From Carettochelys insculpta (lineage: Eukaryota; Chordata; Testudines; Carettochelyidae): 64,000 bases of DNA. The translations under genes were made by a program, and so were the position numbers. The notes under the pieces were generated by a model. The model saw only the letters and a program-made list of their open reading frames with translations. It searched no databases and was not told the origin of the DNA. Shown one piece after another: positions 11,963 to 21,370 of this stretch (within the stretch, counting starts at the first letter, position 1; the number at the start of each line of letters is the position of its first letter). Location of the stretch: positions 264,221,798 through 264,285,797 of the forward strand of contig NC_134138.1 in NCBI RefSeq assembly GCF_033958435.1, read 5' to 3'.

Positions 11963-12690
11963 TCTCTTGGTGTTCACTCAATAATGACTAGGGCATCTTC
12001 ATGTCATACTCCAATGTGTGAGTCCATTGATGGCTGATCAGCCCGATTCTGGAACTGCAGGTCTTATTGCAGAAGGGGCAGGTGTTGGTAGCTGTTGGAA
12101 GGGCGCAGGGCAGATCTGATGCTTTTATACTTCTCTGCCTTTCCTTGTCTGCACTGCAGCAAGGCCTCTCAAACTGTGCCACCCTCTCAGGGATTACTGC
12201 TGTCCACTGGGGACGATCCTGGGCAAAGTTCTCCTAAGTTTCAACATCGATGCTGCACTTTTTCACATGTGCCTGAAGCATGTCCTTATATCACTTCTGC
12301 TGGCCCCCAACTCTCTGTCCTTCCTCCAACTTGGAAAACAGAATTTCTTTTGGGAGGCGCTGATCAGACATTTGAACCATGTGATCAATCCAACAAAGTT
12401 GTTGGTGAATGATAATGGCTTCAAAGCTGGTCATGTTCGACTCTTCCAGACACTGGTGTTCGTGCACCTATCCTGCCAAGAGATATTTAGAATTCTCCTG
12501 GGGCAGTGTTGATGATATTGTTAAAGTGCCTTCAAATGATGCTTGCATGTTGTCCAGGTTACACATGCGTACAGTAGCGTTGGAACAATCACTGCACAGT
12601 ATACAAGAAGCTTTGTCTTGGCATAAATGTAAAGGTTTTCAAAGACCCTTTGTCTCAGGTGGGAAAAGCAGAACTTGCACAGTTCAGATG
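11963..12690 (-). pseudogene. LINE ORF2 C-terminal fragment with CCHH finger
   Basis: The minus strand reads, with frameshifts, through a LLYACVTWT block (about 12580), a GQRVGGQQKRYKDML block (about 12325-12280), and an AQDRPQWTAVIPERVAQFER block. The terminal 64-codon ORF (12182-11988) contains CPFCNKTCSSRIGLISHQWTH, a C2H2-type finger. This order matches the C-terminus of non-LTR ORF2 proteins related to the copy at 5350-6775. The RT catalytic domain is absent. It lies between ~120-bp direct repeats. Confidence 0.8.
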
Positions 12691-12811
12691 AGTTCCTGTT
12701 AATAAATTCAAGGCTTCAAAAGGAACTCAAACTCTGCAGCACAAATCCTCTGCCCAATCCTGCAGTCTTTTCTAGGATGTCTTTTCCATTTTCAATGGGA
12801 GGAGAAACAGC
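12691..12811. repeat. Right copy of the ~120-bp direct repeat flanking a LINE fragment
   Basis: This is homologous to 11840-11962 and shares TAAATTCAAGGCTTCA, CTCTGCAGCA and TTTTCAATGGGAGGAGAAAC in order. It is either an unusually long target-site duplication or half of a local duplication. Confidence 0.85.
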
Positions 12812-13037
12812 AAAGGGAAGGGATTTCCTGTCAGGGCTGTAGCCCTGCAGGATTCAGGGATGGAGAGGCCAGCTCCGATTTTCTCCTTCTTCCCTAACCA
12901 GGGGGACTCTGAAAGTACAGCCAGTCTACACAGCAGCGCTTCTGCTAACCAGTGGGGTGGGAACTCCATCCTCTCGGAAAGTGTCTTCCAACATTTCAAG
13001 ATTTACAGTGCTGTCAGCTCACAGAGATGACTACCAC
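12812..13037. other. Intronic sequence, nothing recognised
   Basis: No recognisable feature between the right direct repeat and the retroposon tail module. Confidence 0.4.
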
Positions 13038-13132
13038 ACAGACTAAGCAAGTAGCCCTGTAGCACCTTAAAGACTAAGGATGTTATTTATTGGGTAATGA
13101 ACTTTCGTGGGTAAGACCCACTTTTTCTAATG
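13038..13132 (-). mobile_element. Retroposon 3'-tail module, minus orientation
   Basis: On the minus strand this reads GGTCTTACCCACGAAAGTTC, then TCTTTAAGGTGCTACAGGGC. The same module recurs at 18180, 31080, 37116, 59020, 60420 and 63585. Here it directly abuts the internal part of a CR1 RT fragment. Confidence 0.7.
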
Positions 13133-13925
13133 AACAGTCCCAGTCTTTTAAATCTTCCTTCATATGGCCTCCATTCCAAACCCCGATCATTTTTGTTGCA
13201 CTTTTCTGAACATTTTCCAATGTCAATATATCTTTTTTGAGATGAGGTGACCACATCTGTATGCAGTATTCAAGATGTGGGGGCACCATGGATTTATATA
13301 GAGTCAAAAAGATATTCTTCATCTTATTCTTTATTTCTTTTTTAATGATTTCTAGCACTCTGTTTGCCTTTTTGACTGCTGCTGCACATTGAATGGATGT
13401 TTTCAGAGAACTAACCACAATGACATCAAGATCTCCCTCTTGGGTGGTTATAACTAAATTAGTCCCTATCATTTCACATGTATAGCTGGGTTTATTTTTT
13501 CCAATGTGCACTACTTTACATTTATTAACACTAAAATTCATTTGCCATTTTGTTGCCCAATCACTTAGTTTTGTGAGGTCTTTTTGAAACTCTTCACAGT
13601 CTACTTTTTTCTTAACTATTTTGAATAGTTTAGTATTATCAGCAAATGTTGCCACCTCACTGTTGACCCCTTTCCTCAGATCATTTATAAATAGGTTGAA
13701 TAGCACAGGTTCCAGCACAGATCTTTGAGGGACACCACTAGTACCTCTTTCCATTTTGAAAACTTTCCATGTATTCCTACCTTTTGTCTCCTGTCTTTTA
13801 ACCAGTTTTTAATCCATGAGAGGGCCATGACAACTTGTTTTACTTAAGAGCCTTTGGTGAGGGAACTTATCAAGCCTTTCTGGAAATCTAAGTACACAAA
13901 GTAACTAAATGAAGTCTGAGGGATG
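13133..13925 (-). pseudogene. CR1-type LINE reverse transcriptase fragment, catalytic Asp lost
   Basis: A long minus-strand ORF (223 codons, 13754-13083) contains the RT signature order. GVPQRSVLEPVLFNLFINDL stands for GVPQGSVLGP. TFADNTKLFK has FADN where active enzymes have FADD. LSDWATKWQMNFSVNKCKVV and PHLEYCIQMWSPHLKKDILT follow, then LENVQKSATKMI. Upstream homology continues out of frame to about 13925 (DFQKGLISSL, WIKNWLKDR). The last 15 or so codons of the ORF come from the adjacent tail module. The Asp to Asn change at the catalytic pair plus frameshifts make it inactive. Confidence 0.9.
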
Positions 13926-16900
13926 GACAGGAGAAATGGGAGCAGAACCTGAGCTGAGAAATATTTTCTTGAGTTATTTCACTGTATACTTTGAATAGAC
14001 TTTCCTCCTAGTATTTTTTGATGCTGACAAGACATGATATAAATTTCTTTTATGTTTCATGGGCCATTTACCCCGGGTAGAAAGGGTAACAACAAATCAC
14101 AAAATCAATGGTGCATACATTTCAGGCTCATGGCACAGGTTTCTAATCATCTGTGTTTTTTGTAGAATGATATTAGAAGGGAGAAAACCTTGAGACACTA
14201 AGATATGTACATAGCACAGAGACTTCTGAATCTGATCTATGCTTCCTAACCCAATTTTATTATTACCACTTATTCATTTATTACTTTTCAGCCCAATGGG
14301 GTTAATAGCTTTTACATTCAAAGTACCAATTTATAGTTAACTTTGGATTTCATTCTAATTGTCTATAACATTGAAGCCACAAAAATGTGCATGTTAAGGC
14401 CCTCTGTGGAACTGATTAAATCTGAAAATAAAGTGATGTACTGGAGTATATTAAAAAGCGGAAGCTGGAAACTGTACGACTCTTACAGATTCCAACCTTG
14501 TGAGCTAAACCCTGCAGCATTACAGGACCTGACCTCAGCCCCCGTGAAGTTAATGCAGGCACTTCAACTGACCTTAATGGACTTTGGGAGACACCCATAT
14601 TTTTCTTCCTGAGATGAGCTAAGTAGGACAAAATCCTGACTCCACTGAAGTCAATGGCAACAATTTTCATTGACTTTAATGGTGGAGGTGAAATTCCCCA
14701 TTAAGTAAGAATGGTTTTTGGACTAGCTGAGCCTCAGATGGGGCTGAATCTCTCCCTTACACATGGGCTACTTCTGCAATGTATAGATTCCTTCCCTCAA
14801 TGCTAGGGAGCTGCCCTATGTATCTTACTGAAGCCTCCACTGGAATGGGGAGATGAGCTGTCATTTTCACTGGCAGGTGTCCTGCCCACTTTTACTTTCC
14901 CTGCTTCCATAGTGAAAATGCAGCCGCCCCCTGTACTTCCTCCCTTCCTTCTGTCTCTCCAGCAGCCCCAACATCCTGCAGAGAGGAATAGCACCAGTTC
15001 CACTTCACTGTGACCCTAATTCAGGAAAACATCTCCATGTAAAATAGCTCCTAAATGCATGCCTAATTTAAGTCCTGATCAGGAAGGAGTGAAATAGGTG
15101 CTTAAGTGCTTTTCAGTTTTGGGGCCCCAGAGCCATTTGATTGCACCATGGGGAGGAGAAATGTAATATGCCATGTACTTAAGGATATCAGCATGCAGAT
15201 AAAAATAAACCAGCCAGACTTCATTCATAAGTCATCTCAGACTGTTCATCCTAAAGATGCTGCTTTGTTTCTAACAATGATGGCAGTTGAGTCTGAGCAG
15301 TTATTACTCCAGTGGAAACAAACCAAGTGCACAAAATTTCTACTCTAGCTGAGCATCAATAATACAAAATCAGCATAAAGGTAACACTAAAACAGTGTCA
15401 GTCATTTGAAGAACTCACTTGCCTAATGGTAAAGAATTAACACAAATGAGATGACCATTGCAAGCAATGCAAAGCCCTTAAACCTGTTTTCCCACTCCCT
15501 TTCTCATTGGCGTTAATTCCCTCTACCTAGGCTGCTTACATAAAAGTGTAATTGTTTCTGGATTAGAAATGTAAAACATATGTTACTGTAGGTTTAAAAT
15601 AAGCACACTTCACTCAAGCTGCATATTAAACCTTACACGTATTACCACTTTCCTCTCTCTTTATGATTGCACCATAATGGCGCCCACCTGCCAGCATAAC
15701 TTTTGAAGCCATAAATCCCTGCCACCTCCAGTATTTTAAGACTCTAGAATATGGGTCTTTGATGGGTTATTTCCTCTGAGTATAAAAGAATCACTGCACT
15801 GGAATGCACAGGATGAATGCTGGAAATGCTCCAGGATGGGAGGCTGTCAGCAAAATGATTTCTGGCATGTTTATTTCAAACCTGCCAAAAACCTGCCAGC
15901 CAGGTGGCCATATTAGAATAATAGAATATAAAGCTAATGCTCTTAAAACAAAAGCTCATCAAGCACAGCTTCTGTTGCCCTTTCATTTTGCAATAGTTAT
16001 ATGGCTGCTTACACCAAGGACAAATATTGACATTACCTGTCAGCACTACTTATGCCCATGTATATTACATACCCATTAATACTATGCATCACAAGGGCAA
16101 TCCTCAGTCCCACCTTACTCTCATTTGTAACTACTCAAGCTGGGTTGTTCATCTGGGGTCTTTTAGACAGGTTTTTTTTTCTTCCTGAAAAGGTGTGGTC
16201 ATGTTTTTAGGATCCACAGAAAACCCAACAACGTGGTATTGTACTCGCTTTCCAGCTACAGCGTCAGCTCCCCCTCCCCACTGTCTGTGATATGGCACCA
16301 GTACATAGGTCAATAAACTCCCAGTGGAGATCAGCTTGCACTGGTGCAGATTGATGGTTGGTGTGAGGACTTCAAAACCCACCTGCATCCGTTGTACCCC
16401 TGTGCCATAAGGGCTGCTGTTATTCCCACTGCACAGATGAGGGGGTGAGGTACAGAGAGACAGAGCACATCCAGACTGCTTCCACAAGGTGATGGCAACC
16501 TGAACAGACACGCTTAAGCTAGCTTTAATTTCACGAGCTCAGGTCCCAGAGCAGTGAAGCCACAGCAAGGTACACAGCCTGTACTTCCACAGTCTCCCAG
16601 AAGCAGACCCAAGCCAGCTCTGGTACATAAGTGTGAATTGCCCCCACAACCTGCAACTGCACTCCAGACTTGCCCAGAGCCACGCATGGCAGAGCAGTGA
16701 TCTGCTTAAAGCCTAGCCATCAAGCCATCCCTGTTTTCTGTGGCCTGTCGCTGTGAATCCTTCAGCTTCCAAGCTTGTTGACCCAGCCGGTCCCTACTGT
16801 CAGCACTAACGTCACTCCACGTCTCCCAAAAGGGAACAGTTTTCAGTAAAGTCCCTTCCAGTCTTTATCTGCAGACAGGAGAGGTTTCAGTGCAAGGGGT

Positions 16901-17095
16901 GGGGACCCAGTCCAGCACAAATTGGGTTTGAATTGGTGTAGCTCCACTGACCTCAGCGGGTAACACTGTACACATATAAACACATTCAGGGCAAAGCTCT
17001 TCTCTGAGTTACACTGTTGTATTTCAGAAGTAATTCCACTGAAATGCAATTACATCTATGGCACACACCCAGTGATGAGCATGATAAGCCTTTTA
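13926..17095. other. Intronic sequence, mostly unrecognised
   Basis: No exon or RNA gene was recognised. It contains a decayed short palindrome at 14618-14700 and a CCACTGACCTCAGCGGG relic near 16945. Confidence 0.4.
14618..14700. repeat. Short symmetrical repeat (old MITE-like)
   Basis: AAATCCTGACTCCACTGAAG faces TTGACTTTAATGGTGGAGG, separated by a few bases. The CACTGAAGTCAATGG palindrome class is common in amniote genomes; this is a decayed copy. Confidence 0.5.
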
Positions 17096-17096
17096 T

Positions 17097-17165
17097 TGAG
17101 CCAGATTCTCAACTGGTGGTAATAATTGGTACCACTCCATTGACTTCACAGTAAAACTCTGCCTA
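17097..17165. repeat. Short symmetrical repeat half (old MITE-like)
   Basis: GAGCCAGATTCTCAACTGGT followed by CTCCATTGACTTCACAG resembles the left half of amniote palindromic repeats that begin GCCAGATTCTCAGCTGG. The right half is eroded. Confidence 0.4.
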
Positions 17166-17568
17166 TTTGCAGCATTGAGGGTGTGGCTTAGAGTATTTAA
17201 AAGCTGTGTACATATTTTACAAAGCTCCCAAAGATGTAGAGGAATGGCTTAGGGTGGCCCTGGAGAGCACAACTGGAAATAACAGGATTCAAGTGAACAC
17301 AGGGCAATTTAGGTTAAGTCTTGGTTTTATTTAATTCCTAACAGTGAATTTCATTTGACTGTGGCATAACCTGCCAAAAAAGCCAGAGAAAGCCCTGGTG
17401 CTTAAGCACAAAGCAATCAAGAATATAGTTCAGGGAATAATTACGTAACAGGATGGTGGAAAAGATGATCTATGTAATAGATCTAGTCGCTTTTGAATTT
17501 GTATGACTCCAAGATGAAGAACATATTTAGCAGTGCAGTATGTTCTTTAACAAGCGTATAAAGGCATA

Positions 17569-17640
17569 GGGTGAAATCCTGATCCCACTGACCTCAATGG
17601 CAAAATTTCCATTGGCTTCCATGCAGCCAGGAGTTCACCC
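17569..17640. repeat. Short symmetrical repeat (old MITE-like)
   Basis: GGGTGAAATCCTGATCCCAC at the left pairs with CAGCCAGGAGTTCACCC at the right, with CAATGG/CCATTG at the centre. The 72-bp unit can form a near-complete hairpin. Confidence 0.65.
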
Positions 17641-18179
17641 ACAGTGTTTGCAACTAATGGCTTCTGTTATTCAAAGTGTAAGCACAATAAATCCATTGAA
17701 ACTCGGATGTAAATCTGTCATATACAGTTCCCTGGGAAAACCAGCATAATACAGACAAGTGAGAATTACATAGCAAATGCAGCCTTATCATTTATGTCCA
17801 TCAGTGTTGAGAGTTTATTATTACGCATTATTTGTATTAAGTTAACACCCAGAAGCCACAATTAAGGTCATGCTGAGTATTGCCCTCATAATAATCCAAG
17901 GGAGAGAAAATATGCACTTATATCATTCCCCACTGCAGCTTTCCTATTACTTTTGAATCATACTTACTGAGTCACATCTAAAACTGGAAACAGAACCTAC
18001 AAATGTCATTTGAATAGCACCACTGGAGTCTCTTGGATGACTGTCTGAGTAAGCATCTCATGCGTCTGCAGAATTGGGGCCACAGATTGTGAAATGTTTG
18101 TGGGTAGCATCCACGTTTGCTTTATTCATTGCATAATGATTATTTTTCTAGCTCACTTTTAGGCACCCTGTATATAATA
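17641..18179. other. Intronic sequence, nothing recognised
   Basis: AT-rich sequence without recognised features. Confidence 0.4.
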
Positions 18180-18330
18180 CAAGAAGTCCTGTGGCAACTT
18201 ATAGACTGATGAAGCAGGTCTTTGCCCACAAAAGCTTATGCTCCAAAATATCTGTTAGTCTATAAGATGCCACAGGACTTGTTGTTTTTGAAGATACAGA
18301 CTAACTCAGCTACCCCCGACACTTGTCATC
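18180..18330 (+). mobile_element. Retroposon tail module with inverted left end
   Basis: The main part runs plus: GTCTTTGCCCACAAAAGC, then TTAGTCTATAAGATGCCAC and CAGACTAACTCAGCTACCCC. The first ~30 bases (ACAAGAAGTCCTGTGGCAAC) are the inverse of CCACAGGACTTGTTG at 18270-18285, so both ends carry the same sequence in opposite directions. Compare the head-to-head pairs at 31080 and 37116. Confidence 0.75.
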
Positions 18331-18605
18331 TCTACATAACAGCAGCAGACGGGTATGGTGTATTTCTTTATAGAGCCCACCACACACACGTCATTGTGAA
18401 AACCTACTACTAAAAACGAAATCAAACATATCCAAATGCAAGTACAAACAACTAGAAAAAACAGAATTTGCTTCATGCCTATAATTAAAAGTAATTAAAC
18501 TGCTGGTGGAGAAGGAAACAGTTAAAATGACATTTTTTTTTTTAAATTTACAGCATATACTATGCACTGACAGTGCTCAGAAAAATGTATGTTATATGGT
18601 TTTCA

Positions 18606-18937
18606 GTAGTGGTTCCTGAGCTTTTCACTAGTGGGGACCCCTAATCGCCCCACAAACCATTTACAGTCCCCCTTTCACCCTCCTTAAACTGTTCATCAAA
18701 GCCAGTTGCACCCACTATGTGTACTTCATTAAATGAAAAAGGAAACCACAACACAGACTTCTGGACAGCAATAACATTACTGGACGTTATTTAATTAAAA
18801 ATAATAATAGATCATAACTTTGCAATTTATTTAAAACTTACTTTCTATGATCATTTTAATTTATCTTTTTTCTCAGAGCCCCTGAAATACTCTCACAGAC
18901 CTCCAGGGTTCTGTGGGTCCCAGGTTGAGAATCACTG
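18606..18937. mobile_element. hAT-like element remnant (about 330 bp)
   Basis: The left end TAGTGGTTCCTGAGC faces the right end GGTTGAGAATCACTG. These are decayed forms of the CAGTGGTTCTCAACC inverted ends found on hAT-type elements. The left side has GGGGACCCC and the right GTGGGTCCC. No convincing 8-bp duplication is visible. The interior is AT-rich and non-coding. Confidence 0.6.
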
Positions 18938-19283
18938 GTGTAAAATACTTTAAAGAGAAGCACACAGGCATGCCAAGTAATTATGGGCACAAAATTAAAT
19001 GCCTCTTATTTACATGTTTTTACTAAGTAGTGTATCTACCTATAAATACTCAATGCGACAGACAAAGGCCTTCCTTCTCAGGCGTGCATGTAAACAGGAC
19101 AAGGAGATGTGATGTAGAATTAGAGGTGGTGTAGCTATTTGTAAAACACTTTATTCCAATCTGGAGACTAAGTGCTGCTGGGAAGTGCCTCTTTTGCTGA
19201 AAAAAATACCATTCCTGCTGTCATGTAGCAATGCTGAAGATATGCACCTATGTCTGAGGGAGGGGAAAAGGAGGAGGACTAGG
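18938..19283. other. Intronic sequence, nothing recognised
   Basis: No recognised repeat or exon. Confidence 0.4.
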
Positions 19284-19418
19284 TAGTGCTTTTTTGTTTA
19301 AAAAAAAAAAAAAGACGGGACTGTACTCAGCCAGCTCCCCGCTCAAGCCAATCCCACAGCTGGGGCTGCCAAGGTGCCAGTGCTCAGTACCAGCAAGTAC
19401 TGGCACAAAAAAGCATTT
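19284..19418 (-). mobile_element. Short hAT MITE, decayed copy
   Basis: This is the inverse-orientation relative of 50963-51121. It has an AGTGCTTTTTTGT left end, a TACTCAGCCAGCTCC interior, CAGTACCAGCAAGTACTGGC, and an ACAAAAAAGCA right end. The flanking octamers no longer match well. Confidence 0.65.
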
Positions 19419-20676
19419 GGGTTTGAGCTTCCATTTGATCTGGGGTGCTTCTTTTTTGGCCTCTGCATATTTATTTGGCCTTTTATGGATCAGTACACAT
19501 AAGTTAATTACTTTAAGTGTGATAATGAAGAACACAATAATAAACACAACAAATAAAGGGCTCTTCATGGAACTCTTACCCCTGCTGAGCAGTAGCTTAC
19601 TTAGTAAGTCATCTCATTGATGGATTTTAAAATTGGACCATAAGTAAATGTATTTCTTAGGAACTCAGGCCTACTTGGAGGAACACCAATGTCCCTGGTG
19701 AAACTCCAATGGAGCCTGCTCACTAAAAATTACTAAGTTGCTATCAGCTGCTAAGCATTACTGTAAATGAAGTACAGCATGGCACCTCTAACTACAGTAG
19801 CAATAAGAATATATTTGTTATGGGGGATAATGTCAGTACTCTCAAAACCAAAACATAGACAGCTGGAGTGCTGAGGCGGCTGCTTATCATGATGACCGTT
19901 ATCTTCTGACAGTAGCCTTGTGCTCTCCTGCCTGTCTGTACCCACCTTTGTTACTTTTCTTATATTTGATTAGAAGCTCTTTGGTCCCAGGAGTACTTTT
20001 TGTGTCTGTAGACTGTTTAGAGCAATGGGTTCCTAGTGTGTGATGGGGGCTCCATGGCACTGCCATACTACAAATAAATGGCAACCCTAATGATAAGACT
20101 AATGAGGTATCAATGTGTGTCTTTGCTCTGGTTTCAGAAGGAGGTGTTTTTTGTTTTGTTTTGTTTTGTTTTGTTTTGTTTTGAACTAAAGGAATGCCTT
20201 TTCCATCGCTCTCCCATTCCCTTTCTAATACCTTGCCTTCTGCAGACTCATGGTGCCTTTCTGCGTTTGTTGTATTACAGCTGCTGAAGAACAAGCCTCT
20301 TCCGTAGGGGAAAGGTTCATTATGCCCCTGTGCTTCAGATGCAAGAGATGACAGTGCCAACTGTCACCTCATTTTCTGGTGCTGGGAGAGACACAAAACC
20401 TTGGACCTGCTTTTAAAGGAAGGATGGAGAATACACCAGCTTCATTACAAGTGTCCTCTGGCAAAATTCAGAGAATTACAGAATGGAAAACGTTGTGACA
20501 GGACATGACCTCCTGTTACCTGCAATGATGAAAGACAACCAGGTGTAGTAAGTACAAGCCCAGTATGAGGCCTTAGGCCTGAACCAAAGTAATGGTCAAG
20601 ACTTTGCTAACAGAAAGCGAAGTGCAGCTGTGAGCTAAAGGAATGCATTGCTCACAGAATTTGGCAAGAAGAGGGT
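19419..20676. other. Intronic sequence with a (GTTTT)n microsatellite
   Basis: Apart from the microsatellite at 20146-20183 nothing was recognised. Confidence 0.4.
20146..20183. repeat. (GTTTT)n microsatellite
   Basis: Consecutive TTTTG pentamers run to GTTTTGAAC. It is uninterrupted over about six units. Confidence 0.9.
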
Positions 20677-20715
20677 TGCTGGTGCATAAACATATCTACC
20701 TAGCATATTGAAGTA

Positions 20716-20906
20716 GGTACATGGTACCAGAACTCCCTACCCCAGAACACTACACAGATAAAGAATAGGCCAATCCATCCCAATGACTGAGGCAAAAGGG
20801 TAGTATGGCAGGTACATGGTACCAGAACTCCCTACCCTGGAACACCCCCCAGGTAAGACAGAATGGCCAATACATCCCAATGATGGGCAAAAGGATAATA
20901 TGATGG
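20716..20906 (+). repeat. Tandem ~95-bp duplication inside the LTR
   Basis: Units start at 20716 and 20811, each with GGTACATGGTACCAGAACTC, and end in GGCAAAAGGGTAGTATGG or GGCAAAAGGATAATATGATGG. Tandem duplications at this place in retroviral U3 regions are often enhancer repeats; that function is inferred. Confidence 0.85.
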
Positions 20907-21182
20907 ATAGAGTTGTTTTGTTCAAACCAACATGTACAAAGGGGGAGGCGGCACCTAACTACGTAGAAGGGGTGTACCTCAATATGTCAGGAGTGATGTG
21001 TAAGTTGTTTGTACCTGTGTATAAGAATGTAATCCTGGGATGTGGTCTGGGTCCGGCCGAGGGGGCAGTGGAAAGTCCTGCCACTGACTGAGCCGAGTCC
21101 ATTGACCACAGGTGCATATTTGTAGTATGCCCTGACTTAGACTAAGAAATCTACAGGGAACTACTATTGTATCCAATACGGC

Positions 21183-21188
21183 AATAAA
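21183..21188 (+). promoter_or_regulatory. Polyadenylation signal of the LTR
   Basis: AATAAA lies about 160 bp after the TATA-like box and is followed by GTGGTCATTGGGGGTTCTC, a GT-rich downstream element. The arrangement supports the LTR call. Confidence 0.55.
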
Positions 21189-21370
21189 CCTGGCCGACGT
21201 GCCTTCGCACCTTACTAGACTCTGTGGTCATTGGGGGTTCTCTTCGGGTCTGCTGTGTCAGCTATCTGCAGAGCTGGGGCAGCACACAGAGGGAACACAC
21301 GCACGCAGCCGAGTGATACATTGGAGAGAGCAGAGCACCACGCTGGTGGCAACTCTGACGACACCAGGGT

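Larger units (their letters stand above)
20677..21366 (+). mobile_element. Probable solo LTR of an endogenous retrovirus (about 690 bp)
   Basis: The proposed LTR starts TGCTGGTGCATAAAC and ends GACGACACCA, giving TG...CA ends. It is flanked by GGGT on both sides (20673-20676 and 21367-21370). Within it are, in LTR order, a tandem ~95-bp repeat in the U3 position (20716-20906), a TATA-like GTGTATAAGAATG (about 21017-21029), a GC-rich R-like segment, and a polyadenylation signal AATAAA (21183-21188) with GT-rich sequence downstream. No gag, pol or env sequence lies on either side, so it is read as a solo LTR. The ends are inferred from TG/CA and a 4-bp duplication, which could be chance. Confidence 0.65.

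Noticed and set aside
12095..12702. Plus-strand ORFs of about 100 codons
   Set aside because: They are shadows of the minus-strand LINE fragment.
20677..21366. Internal proviral genes near the LTR
   Set aside because: No gag, pol or env homology was seen on either side.
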